Assembly (NCBI RefSeq): GCF_905475395.1
Contig: NC_058337.1
Span: 99,752,368-99,816,367, forward strand
Direction of reading: 5' to 3'
Length of the DNA: 64,000 nucleotides
Origin: Chrysoperla carnea
Lineage: Eukaryota > Arthropoda > Insecta > Neuroptera > Chrysopidae
Positions 1 to 10,370 of the stretch are shown here, in pieces; position 1 is the stretch's first letter, and the number at the start of each line of letters is the position of its first letter. The position numbers and the translations under genes are program-made. The notes beneath the pieces were generated by a model that saw nothing but the letters and a program-made list of their open reading frames with translations, was not told where the DNA came from and ran no database searches.

Positions 1-120
1 AATTGGGTATGTTGAATTCGTTCTATGAGCTCAACTCAATTAAAACAACTCAACTCAATTAAAAATTGTGAAAATAAGAGACGCAATTGTATAAATAAGG
101 TTCTTAAAAATATAGGTAAA
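1..120. repeat. Left part of a block homologous to 10060-10200
   Basis: The stretch with AAATTGTGAAAATAAGAGAC corresponds to AAATTGTGAAAACAAAAGGC near 10165. The match resumes at 691 after the family A insertion. Confidence 0.4.
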
Positions 121-690
121 AACGTAAAGTAAAGTAAAGTAAAAACAAACAATTGACTGAGTTAATTGTTGAAATACCATGCAAAGACAGTGTTGATGAC
201 TCTATCACATTACACATACATATATGTCACACTTACATAACTGATATTCCCATTATACAATTTACGCCTAATTTGCGCCCGTACGGGAAAACAGTGATAT
301 TTACAAAAAATTGTTTCAAATAAAAGTTATTTTTTTCTAAGGAATATTTTTTACATTTAAACTTCTATCTGTAACGGTTTACAACATGCCAATTGACCTA
401 TTGAAGATCCCAATTGACCTATGTGGCTCATTTATGAACTTGACCTCCCTTTTTACGTCCTCAGTACGCTATAAAAATTTCACCTCGATATCTTTTTTCG
501 TTTTTGAGTAATCGTGATGACAGACAGACAGACGCGAACGACAGACGACAGACAGACAACCGGAAATGGATTAATTAATTGATTTTATGAACACCTATAT
601 TAAAATTTTTGCTTAGCATCAATATTTCTAAGCGTAACAAACCTGGGACTAAACATAGTATACCTTGCATATTACATATATGCATGGTAT
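121..690 (-). repeat. Family A dispersed repeat, near full length
   Basis: Read on the minus strand it runs from ATACCATGCATATATG (690) through CGTTTTTGAG, CGTCCTGAGT-type blocks and TTTACAT to GGTATTTCAACAATTAACTC, ending near a (AAAGT)n stretch. No protein is encoded. The paralogous locus near 10165-10235 lacks this segment, which gives the boundaries and shows it was inserted. Confidence 0.65.
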
Positions 691-880
691 AATTAACATA
701 ATAAATTATTAAAATTTATTAGAAAATATGATAAAATGTTTAATGTAAGCCATTTATACAAACCATAGACTTTTATGTTCATTCATAAAATTGCATTAAT
801 AAAGTAGTGTGTTATTACCATGGAAACTTTTGAAATAAAACTCTTGCACGGTGCAAATACTTTTGCCAATAGTGGTACCT
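691..880 (+). repeat. Duplicated block shared with 10206-10370
   Basis: Both loci share TTAACATAATAA, TTAGAAAAT, ATACAAACCA(T/A)AGACTT, TTACCATGGAAACT and a CACGGTG(C/T)AAT region in the same order. The short frame beginning at 820 is not conserved and is not called a gene. Confidence 0.55.
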
Positions 881-1581
881 ATAAAATAATTTTATTTTAT
901 ATTATTTTGTACACTCCTATATCTTATAAAATTGAGAAAAGTAACGGAATATATATTAAATATATAGATGTGATATCAACATACACCTTTAAAATCTACC
1001 TATTTAGGTTTATAAACTTTACTTTGTTCATTGACAAGTAACTTATAGTTGTTAATTAAATTTATAGTATCAAAATAGTTTTGATAAAAATTAATTTGTA
1101 CGGATTAACACAACTATGTATCTAGCATCACATTTCATAAATAATCTAATAACAATTAAAAGAAACATTTTAACATGCTTCAATTCATTATGGTGCATTA
1201 TTGTATTCTTGAATTAAATTTTTTAAGAAGAATAACAAAAAAAAAACTGAACTATATGCTTTGTCATTCCGTTAAGTAGATAAAATTATTTAATAGATTT
1301 CTGTAATTTTTAATATAATGGTGTTATCAGTGTAGAAATCTAGCGTGCATTTTATTGAACTTATTTGCAACAAGTCAAAAATTTGTGTGGGCGTGTACAT
1401 GCCTTTTGAAAGTTCCGAATCCAGCAAATTTTCAATTATTCCTCCAGGTTAAAATCTATGAACATTTTTTTAATAAAAAGATAATAGATTTCCCGACTCA
1501 ATTAATTTTGGTCCGTCACTGACGCATGTTTTTATAACTAGTGGATAATTTCTTTCTTTCAATAGGACGTTGAAATTTAAT
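881..1581. other. AT-rich unique sequence, nothing recognised
   Basis: No coding-like frame, repeat copy or RNA gene seen. Confidence 0.5.
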
Positions 1582-1901
1582 TTAAGGATGTTGCCTCGCC
1601 AGTAATAGAAAAAAATAAATTAGTAGATAAGGATCCGAATTTTTAGTATGTTTGGCTATCTTATCGATCAATTAAGAGAGTTTTTATTAATTTCAAATAC
1701 ACTAAATAACATACCATCCTCATATCATGCTATGTTATTTAGTGTATTTTTAATTAATTAATTACTCTCTTAATTGATCGATAAGATACAAAAAATTTTT
1801 TTTTATCTAATAATATGTATCGTTAACTACAACATACTAAAAATTTGGATCATTTTCTACTAATTTATTTTTTTCTATTACTGGTGAGGGAACTTCCTTA
1901 A
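1582..1901. mobile_element. Foldback MITE flanked by TTAA
   Basis: TTAA at 1582-1585 and 1898-1901 flank an imperfect inverted repeat: GGATGTTGCCTCGCCAGTAA on the left pairs with the right end TTACTGGTGAGGGAACTTCC. Inner arms ATCTTATCGATCAATTAAGA and ACACTAAATAACATA also pair, with a short loop near 1712-1730. The right arm has ~45 extra nt. TTAA duplications are typical of piggyBac-type insertion. There is no coding capacity. Confidence 0.8.
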
Positions 1902-2549
1902 TTGGACGTCTTTTTGCCAAAGTGCGATAAATGAGATTTAATCCTGGAGAGGCTAAAAATTATGTATTCTTAAACTAACTAGGCGGAGCTTCAAACCTGA
2001 GAAAGCAAGTTTTAAATTACTATACGCAGTAATACAGACGGTTTTATATCACGGAACTATTTCTCCAGTTCGAAATAAGCAAAAATACTGCGCATACAAA
2101 TGTATGCGCAGCAATTTACTACTGAGATACAAAAGGTAATATAGATTAGTCGCCGAAACGAAGCAATGAAGTTCGAAAAATTTGAACAGAAAGTCGGCTT
2201 TGAATACAGTTTTCAGCATTCGATTCGTTAGACCGTCAGGAACTTTGGTGACCTAAATTGATTTATAAGAAATTAAAAATATGCAATTTGCAAAAATAAT
2301 ATGCATTTTATAATTGCATTTTAAATTAACCGTAAATATACTAAATTCACAATTCGGTTAATAGTGATAATGAAAATGATTCCAGGCTTGTTATTAGGGT
2401 CGTTGAACACGAATATCGAGTCAAAATTTTCTTCTAGGTACCTGATACCCAGGATAAACTACATCCCCGCCGTTCCCTGAAGTTTTGGGTAAATTAGTTT
2501 TATAATCGGTCCAAAATCGTTATCGGGATCGCTGAGTTATTGGCTAACT
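1902..2549. other. Mostly unique AT-rich sequence with a short palindrome and a coding-like scrap
   Basis: A frame at 2166-2231 reads MKFEKFEQKVGFEYSFQHS before a stop and may be a transposon scrap. No gene can be supported. Confidence 0.35.
2088..2111. repeat. Short perfect palindrome
   Basis: Arms CTGCGCATACA and TGTATGCGCAG pair perfectly around AA. The GC-rich arms stand out against AT-rich flanks. Confidence 0.7.
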
Positions 2550-2690
2550 AAGGGATTTTATGAACACCTGTACCAAAATTTGGTTTCCATCATCAATATT
2601 TTTAAGTGTTACAAACTATATGATATATTAAATATAAATTTAAATTAAACTTAATATACTCTGATATATTTTGTATACAGGGTATAAAAT
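2550..2690 (-). repeat. Family A fragment (left end)
   Basis: GATTTTATGAACACCTG, ATCAATATTTTTAAG and GTTACAAACT match the same part of the copy at 590-650. Confidence 0.6.
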
Positions 2691-3185
2691 ATAAGTATGT
2701 AATATTTGTATTCATTTTTGAAATGCATAATATTAAAATATGATTTCTAACATAGCATATCTACCTACGTAATATTAGAGGTATATAGGTATTAAAGTAA
2801 ATATCCCAACAAGTTATTTCATTGAAATAAATAATAGTGTATGTTGTTTATATATTATTAATCTTATTATTATTGTATAAAATTAGTATACTTCACATAT
2901 TTATACGTTGTATATATTATTTCGGCCATCTTGTTCCCTTATATACCTCTATGTTATACCTATATATACAATGTACATACATATATACTAATACCTCAAC
3001 TTACAGAGTGCTCTTAAATTTTGTCCATAAACGATACATTTTTGCTTCATAATAATAAACATACATTTTTTTAAATTAAGAATATAACCATAGAAGAAAT
3101 GCAATCGAAAAACAACCGGGTCAGTGTTTGTTCAAGCCTAGTCTCCGATCTTCCAAAGCAAGATGCAAGTAAGAAAATATTTCGT

Positions 3186-3493
3186 AGTATATAGTGACGC
3201 GACTCGAGTAGGGTACTGTGATTTGAGCAAGATTTGTTGAAGCCTTTTTTCAGTATTTTTCCCACAGTTCTTAAAAAAAGTAAGAAGAAAATCAAGAAGA
3301 AATTGAAAGTGAGCAGAAAATGGAAGTAAGGAAGTAAATTACTACCAATGAGAAATAATGAGTCGCAATGAGTTGACTCGGAACTCGAGTGCAAACGAAC
3401 TTAAAATTCAAATTAATTTCTATGCGTTTATGAGAAAAATTCACTGGAATTAATCGAGTGAAATTAGGAGTCGAGTCGCATTACTAGCAGTAT
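3186..3493. mobile_element. Possible degenerate inverted-repeat element
   Basis: AGTATATAGTGACGCGACTC at the left and GAGTCGAGTCGCATTACTAG at the right are imperfect inverted copies ~300 bp apart. GACTCGAGT-type motifs recur between them. No protein domain inside. Confidence 0.35.
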
Positions 3494-3599
3494 GTTTATT
3501 AAACGGACCTGCCACGCTAAGTTGCACACTTGTTCGCACGCCATCTATTTCTCAACTATTCTAAACCCAAAAGTCATTATTATAAATCGACAACAAATT

Positions 3600-3870
3600 T
3601 GGTTCATTAGACATGGCCAAACATTGGGGAAGAATTTGACCACCAAGCCTTTGATTGACGACCTTTGAACAAGCCTTGGTCAAAGTTAATTCATCAGGCA
3701 TTGGTTTGCCAACCTCGGTCCCATACTAAAGAACGAAGCCTTAGCCCAAGGATTGACAAGCCAACGCTTGATAAACTAACCAAACCGAACTCAAATTCAC
3801 TTCCATTTTCAAGCTTGGAATTTTCTACAGAAGTAGAAGCGAGACTAATCAGTACACTGCCATGCATTAA
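3600..3870. repeat. Family G: degenerate internal repeats of AAGCCTTGGT-like units
   Basis: Variants of AAGCCTTGGT, CCAAGCCTTTGATTGAC and CAACGCTTGAT recur every ~20-30 nt. The same style of sequence fills 23060-23860. The frame at 3665-3874 is a by-product of the repeat, not a gene. Confidence 0.5.
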
Positions 3871-4479
3871 CTGAAATAAGATTAAGTATCTAAGCTACTC
3901 GATACACAGCAACTGAATTTTACTTACTTTTAATACACCAAATTAAATCAATTTGAATTGAAATGGCTTATTTAATATTGAAAAATAATAATAATAATTA
4001 CTGGTTTGGGAAAAATGCAGTTTCGTAAAAGAAAGTAGATAGAGAAGTTTTGAGACGTTTCATGTCTGAAGACTAAACTTATTCATCGAATCACACCGAT
4101 ACAGTATGGCTTTCAGACCGATACTGACATGGTGATATCCACAATAAATTTCTTGCCGTGAGATTTAGCTGTAAGAAAGTCACATATTAATTCTTTAAAA
4201 GCGCACCATACGATCAAAAAATACAAATGCCTTGTCGCTACTATTCATCAGTACACGTTCTTTTGCTTCCAGGGCCAGATTAACCATGCTGGTGCGTCTG
4301 TGTAATTTTCGAAGCCATTGAAGATCATAAGCTCTTTTCAATTTGATAAAGGGGTGGAAGTAAAATGAGACGCGGGTGTATTAACTCATCGTTTTGATGA
4401 AAATGTATACATTTTAATCTCCGTGAAAAATAAATGTGTTTACAGGCCATTTTTACGAAAATAAATAGACATGCGTTTC

Positions 4480-4510
4480 CATCAAAATGAAGAATTTTTT
4501 CATTTTGATG
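4480..4510. repeat. Perfect 12-bp-arm hairpin
   Basis: CATCAAAATGAA pairs perfectly with TTCATTTTGATG around a 7-nt loop. Confidence 0.7.
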
Positions 4511-4568
4511 CCAGAAAAGAATGCAACTTGTCTATCAACTGTTAATTACCGTAAATGCGCTTCGCGTC

Positions 4569-4610
4569 TATAAAAATGTATAGTTAAGTTGACAAGAGTG
4601 TCATTCAGTA
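4569..4610 (+). promoter_or_regulatory. Possible TATA/initiator core promoter
   Basis: TATAAAA at 4569 is followed 34 nt later by the A of TCATTCAGT (4601-4609), near arthropod core-promoter spacing. No gene follows; the first ATG downstream has a 3-codon frame. Confidence 0.2.
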
Positions 4611-5089
4611 AGTTGAGAAAAATTTAAAGACACTATGTATAACTAAATAAACACACATATACTCCTGTTTAAATAGTCATGTCACGTTTAAGGTTATGTT
4701 GGACATGTCCAATAACATACTAAGGTGCTTATATGAACGTGTATATCTTAAGAATTATTATTAATACAAGCTGGATATGTATATATGTAGTTAGTTGTTT
4801 GTATATATTCTCTTTGAAACTGTATGTTTTAGATAGATACATACTTACCATACATCTATAAACATTCGCTATAAACAGAATTATATATAAATAAAATGTA
4901 AAAAGTGTCCTAAAATTAACGATAGATTTTAATGTTTGCCCATTTACATGGGAAAGTGTTGACAATACAAAAACTTCAATGTTTTAAAAACAATAAAATT
5001 TAAACAGCTACTTTTCGCGTATTTCCGTAGTTGTTGAAATAGTGATTCAGTTTCAAATACTAAGTCTGCGACGACGAAGACTACGTCTT

Positions 5090-5242
5090 ATGGTAGGTTC
5101 ACACGATACCAACTTCACACAGACTTATCTATAGTTTTTTGTCATACCATCATACCTTTGTTTGCACTGATTTGTTGCGCAGACAAAATAGTCAAAATTC
5201 TATAGAAGTCTGTGTGAAGTTGGTATCGTGTGGACCTACCAT
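5090..5242. mobile_element. 153-bp MITE with long terminal inverted repeats
   Basis: ATGGTAGGTTCACACGATAC and its continuation CAACTTCACACAGACTT at the left are mirrored nearly perfectly by AAGTCTGTGTGAAGTTGG...CCTACCAT at the right (about 36 bp each, one or two mismatches). The close identity of the arms suggests a fairly young insertion. No clear target duplication. Confidence 0.8.
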
Positions 5243-5475
5243 TTAGAGAGAGAAAATATAAAGCTATATCAGCACTATTTAGCCACATTTACGGAAAATA
5301 GTCAAGGGAATTTTCAACAAAAAACCTTTGTGCCATCAAGATCATTGAATTTTACCTGATATACTACTATAGACCGGAATTGGTATTCTATACATAGCCC
5401 TATACTGCAAACATTCAGAGTTAAAACAAAATTTACAACTCTTAAATAAAAAACCGTGTTTTCTATCAAATTTAC

Positions 5476-5534
5476 TTCTTGTGTTAATTCTGGGTCACCC
5501 ATTACAATACAGTGTGTTCGATGAAAACACTTCA
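5476..5534 (-). CDS. Candidate internal exon of an unidentified minus-strand gene
   Basis: On the minus strand a strong acceptor (TATGTTTTTTCAG) is followed by 59 nt and then a donor-like GAA|GTAAAT. Read in phase 1 it encodes KCFHRTHCIVMGDPELTQE, which looks coding rather than random. The frame also stays open through the donor for about 50 more codons. The entry phase matches the exit phase of the candidate exon at 14747-14579. No family was recognised. Confidence 0.25.
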
Positions 5535-7019
5535 CTGAAAAAACATATCTACTGATCATTTTCTATTAGTTAAAATGCCACTTCAATTTTAATTCGGGTG
5601 GTACAAATCAAGGAATTTAGAGCCTGATGTTCACTACAAAATGTATCTAATGTGAGTTGAAATACACAGACTTTGTAATCATATGCAGAATGATTACAAG
5701 ATTTGTGCTATTATTTGCTATTACAAATTATTTCAAATTTAGAAAATTCGTCGATTTTTCACACTTAAAATGAAAATGATATGACAATGATAATATAAAT
5801 TTTCACGTTCCAATACTTTTGATTTATCAGCATATAATTAAAAAGTATTATTTCTCGAAGAGTTTTAGGCTAACCAAGTTAAAAAAGAGCAGTGACACCG
5901 AGAAATAATCGGCGGAAATATGAAAACTGTTACAACTGTTAAAACAAATATGAATCCAATTCTGTACCTTCAAACTATTAAAACAATTAACTCTGTTGGT
6001 GATTATTATTAGTAGACAAATACTTGCTAGTACGAGCACAACATCGGAAATTAAGAGATTTCGAAGGTATAACATAAGTAATATATTACGAATTCTAAAC
6101 ATCTTTGATCTTTTATAAAGTTAACTCCATTTTCTTATAGCCATCTTTTTCTTTGCAATACAACACCTTTATTACTCCTACTACAGCAGCATTTATTTTA
6201 CTAAATGAAAATTTATAAATCTATTTAAAAATCTTATCAACTCTTTCAAACAATCTTCTTAATTAATATTTTAAACAAATCTTTACTTCTTTGAAACATT
6301 GCATCATTTAGGATTTTTTGTTGTTGTTTTTATTACTGCTATTATTAACATTTGGAGAACTGCTGATTAAAATAAATAGTTTTCTCTATTCACATATTAT
6401 GTGTGTTGTTTGTATTAATATCGTTGAGTAATTCGAATCACGTAAACATTTGTACATGGAAGCAATATTATGTGTGAATACAGTGGAGAGCGACAACTAG
6501 AGTAAGAGCTATATAGAACACACAGAATTACTTGCTATTAAAGGAGATGATATAAATACTAGAATAGCCAAGGTTAGCTACCTCCTAGGATAGATGAAAG
6601 CTAACACTAGCTGTAAGTACAAAGTGTTTCTTAAATATGTAAGTTTCATGTGCCTTGTAAGGCCCATTTTTTTCACTTTTCCCCTATTTATTTTAATACA
6701 TTTATGCTAGCGGTTTTAGATTTAGTATAATTTATGGTGGATTTTACATTTATCCCTCTGTAGTAACGAATGTGCTCATAAAAGAAGTCGCATTCGAGAG
6801 TATTTTTAAACATCAAATATCTTCCACTATGCAGGATTTATGATTTTAAATTGTATCTGGGGAAAATAACATAACACAAATTATTGAAAAATGGTCAATA
6901 CTATAGTCATTTGGTTCATAAAAAAGGGATTATCTAGAAAATTTTCCGGGAGTTTTGAAAGTGCATGATTTTATAGATATTCATATTTTCTAATTTCTAC
7001 CTTACTACCTCGTATCTTT
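5535..7019. other. AT-rich sequence, no gene recognised
   Basis: Open frames here are short and rich in Ile/Phe/Asn/Leu, as expected by chance. No repeat family match noticed. Confidence 0.4.
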
Positions 7020-7188
7020 GGCGTTCGCGCCGTCATATTGGAAAAAAGCAGTTTTTTGACGAAATCTTCTTTCCGAGTCATTTTAAAAGGAAAATTCGTG
7101 CATACAAAATTAAACTGGAGAAAATTTCCTACAGTTTATGGCTTTAGCATTTTTTACATATTTTCAATAGTTTTGGCGCACGAGCGCC
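7020..7188. other. Segment bounded by two GC-rich hairpins
   Basis: GGCG-TTCG-CGCC (7020-7031) and GGCGC-ACGA-GCGCC (7175-7188) bracket 143 nt. The frame 7038-7229 crosses it but resembles nothing known. Possibly a small mobile element; no target duplication seen. Confidence 0.25.
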
Positions 7189-7229
7189 GCAAAGTGTGGT
7201 GCTGTGATTATGCTGGTTATACTGAATAA

Positions 7230-8220
7230 CTTGTGACTATGGTGAATAGCTCATTTAAACGAGCTAATACATCTCTAACATATCTCTCAGAAGTGGTATG
7301 TTTCCTTTATTAAAATAAAAGCCAATTACAGGACACAAGATAAGAAAATAATCATTTTAAAGATGTAATAATGCTAAGGTACTGAAATGCTATTAAGAAT
7401 GAATAAGAATCAGAAGGTTACTAATAAAGTTTCAAATACATTACTGAAATTTTAACGTTCTTATAAACATAAATAATTAAATTTTAATGAAAACAATTAG
7501 AAAACTAAACTTAAGCTTAAATTTACTACCGTGTTATAGTATTTATTGCCATAAAAAAAAAATTTTTTTTTTATTCATGGTATACTTTTTCATGGAATCA
7601 TCCAAATGGCAAAAATACTTCATTATTCAATAGGAATTATATCATATCCTCTGAAATAACTGACCATATTATTCTTTAATTACGCTACACTTTTATCTTT
7701 ATTTTTGATCGAATACTCTGTAAAACATGAGTTAGAGGTGTAGATATAGGTGACGATGATGAGGTTGTATGAATAGGGCTGTTCATAACGTTTTTGATGA
7801 TGGTCTCCATATATACCAAACATATACTAAAATCTACAACATGTTATATGTAGTAGGATCTATACGCCCATCAGACATGTTCAACATATCAAATGAGTGA
7901 GGCACCCTATTACACACACAACCTAAAGCTATTTATATGGTATGTCAATATGTCTGTCATAATAATTAATTAGGTTTTAGTCTAATTACTTTTATGTAAC
8001 ATAAAGCGATTTCGAGATTTGTCAACATTATTTAGGACACTATGTACGTACTATCCAGTATCATTTCGATAATTTATGCTTTTGAGAATATACACGCTAT
8101 TCATTTTGGCAAATGGCTACTTAATTTGAGTCTAGATGTACGATAAATGTCGCTGGAATAAAGAAATAAAAGGATCTGCGATAAAAACTTTCTATGGAAA
8201 TCAGAGAAAAAAATCATGAT
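7230..8220. other. AT-rich unique sequence, nothing recognised
   Basis: No coding-like frame or repeat copy was seen. An A-run/T-run hairpin lies at 7551-7573. Confidence 0.4.
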
Positions 8221-8224
8221 ATCG

Positions 8225-8470
8225 TTATTTTTTAACCCCCGAATGAAAAAAAGGCTTGTTATAAGTTTGACCGCTATTTTTGTGTGTCTGTGTGTTTGTC
8301 TGTCTGTGGCATCGTAGCGCCTAAACGGATGAATCGATATTAATTTTTTTTGTTTCATTTCAAAAGTAATTTAACGGAGAGCTATGTTTCATGTGCAAGC
8401 TTAGAGTTTTGTACCCGAAAAAACCAAAAAATTGACGATGATCTTCAAAATCGATTCAGTTTGGAAAAGG
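8225..8470 (+). repeat. Family B dispersed repeat
   Basis: Contains TTATAAGTTTGACCGCTAT, GTCTGTCTGTGGCATCGTAG, CGCCTAAACGGATGAATCGA, GTACCCGAAAAA and GATGATCTTCAAAA in the order seen at 16540-16900 and 50228-50580. Non-coding. The superfamily could not be named. Confidence 0.65.
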
Positions 8471-8511
8471 CATGACATAATTTTAACATATAAATAATTA
8501 CTATGGAAATG

Positions 8512-8604
8512 AATGGTCAAATAAAATGGCTCAATTCATTTCGAAAAGTGAAATGGTCAAATAAAATGGCTCAATTCATTTCGAAAAGTGAAATGGTTAA
8601 ATAA
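8512..8604 (+). repeat. Tandem duplication, 40-bp unit
   Basis: Two identical 40-bp units (8512-8551 and 8552-8591), beginning AATGGTCAAATAAAATGGCT, plus a partial third. Identity implies a recent duplication. Confidence 0.85.
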
Positions 8605-8794
8605 TTAGGCAATTTAAAACAATGATTCAAAAGAACATATAAAGAATATATCAATTTCAATTCAAATATTTCCAAAAATTTGTCCCAAAAAATGATAGCT
8701 CTCTTACAATTCTTTTCATCTCATCTGATGTCCTTGAACATCACTATGATAATGATTTAAGGAGTGTTTTAAGTTTAAAGTGTTTGCTTTCGCG

Positions 8795-9130
8795 TATACT
8801 GAGTTTTATCGAAATTTAAAACAGCAAATTTTTGCTGATTTGTTGAATTTTTTCTAAGAGGGTACCCCATAAGAAATTTTTTTTAAATCGATAAAATTTT
8901 TCGCCTTTTATTTCAATAAAACTCATGCGCAATTTTGATTATATTAGGCAATTTTGACCCAAGAAATTCAAAAACCGGGTTCAATTGGCGATTGGATTCA
9001 CAATTGCTGAGAAAATCAGATATTGAATAGAATTTGGTACGATATATCAAAAAATATGCATCCAATCGCTGAATGAACGCGATTTTTGAACTTCTTGGGT
9101 TAAAATTACCTATTATAACAAAACGAATGA
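8795..9130. repeat. Family F palindromic repeat
   Basis: ACTGAGTTTTATCGAAATT opens it. Arms TAGGCAATTTTGACCCAAGA (from ~8945) and its near-complement TCTTGGGTTAAAATTACCTA (to ~9115) pair over ~50 bp. The same design and words occur at 47570-48065. Confidence 0.6.
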
Positions 9131-10059
9131 TTTATTGAAAATATTACTAGAAACAGGGCTGCGATTCATTTAATTGTATCCTCCACCTGCTGTCTACAAA
9201 ACAAAAAGGTGTTGAACATTTTTCTGTCAATTATATCTTTCCAGGAATATAACACACAGTGTAGTACTTATACCAATTTTCCGGGCAAAAGTCCGAAGAC
9301 TCTACTGTTTTGTTTTGCATTGAAAGGATTTTTAAGTTAAATTGAATATAATTAATAGGTATCGTGTAAAAAAAATAAGTATCCTAGAATTTGAAATTTT
9401 TTAAGTATATTCATTATCTAACTTTCTAATATAAAAAATATATTAATACATTTAAGGAGCCACTTAATAAATTAACTCACTGTAAAATTGAAGAAGTTTA
9501 ATAGGTTGAGTATATTTTATAGTGCATTTAATAAATATACTACTCACTGATATTCATGTTTTCAACAGAAATACGCAAATAAAAAATTTCAAATAAACAC
9601 ATATTTGAAATAGAATTAACATGATTACAACATGGGTCACAGTTGGTACTTTATTTATTTTTAAAACGCATGCCGCACAATTAACATTGAAAACAGGATT
9701 CAGTCTAATTTGAATTAAATTGTCTTATTTTGTAGACATTTATAAATGGAATAGTGTTAGGTAAGGTGTCCATCACATGGTATCATTGGCAAATTCATCC
9801 ACCAGAAACTCTTGTGTGCTTTAATATATATCTTGAATCAATTTAAAATTAACGGAAATTCGTTTTTTTTTTTTGTTATTCATATAGGAATACGAATTAC
9901 ATCTTGTTCGTGTTTCGTAAAAAACACTTTTTGCATTTCAATGATCTTTGATCTATCTATTAGAAAGGCAAAGGTGCTATTCGGTGTTTGAAAAGAGGTC
10001 AAATGAATCGACACACAGCGCTGCTCTGTTTTGAAATTTACAATAAACTATACGTTTAA
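9131..10059. other. AT-rich sequence, nothing recognised
   Basis: No supported gene, RNA or repeat copy. Confidence 0.4.
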
Positions 10060-10370
10060 TTTAAAATATCCCCTTTTTTCAATTGTTTACATGTAACTAG
10101 TATAGTAATTGCCAAATACAAATCATTGAATAATAACAATTCATTGAACTTGTTGTATTAGAAATTGTGAAAACAAAAGGCAAAATTACAAAAAGAATTT
10201 TTTTATAAATATAAATTAACATAATAACTTATTTAAAATTGTTAGAAAATAGTATTTAATTTTCAAAGTAAGGCCATATACAAACCAAAGACTTGTATGC
10301 TAGTACGTCGTTACCATGGAAACTACTGAAATAATACACGGTGTGAATATTATCTCCGCCAGGTGCAAAT
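10060..10370 (+). repeat. Paralogue of the block at the window's left end, without the family A insertion
   Basis: AAATTGTGAAAACAAAAGGC, TTAACATAATAAC, TTAGAAAATAGT and TTACCATGGAAACT follow each other directly here. At 60-880 the same order is interrupted by family A. Confidence 0.55.

Larger units (their letters stand above)
3871..5089. other. AT-rich intergenic DNA with a hairpin and a possible promoter
   Basis: Apart from the hairpin at 4480-4510 and TATA/initiator-like motifs at 4569-4610, nothing is recognised. CAGGGCCAGATTAACC near 4270 resembles a hAT-type element end, but no partner end was found. Confidence 0.35.

Noticed and set aside
4260..4300. hAT element starting CAGGGCCAGATTAACC
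   Set aside because: No matching right end or target duplication found.
8101..8358. 85-codon minus frame, and a similar one at 16522-16722
   Set aside because: Both are antisense translations of family B repeats.
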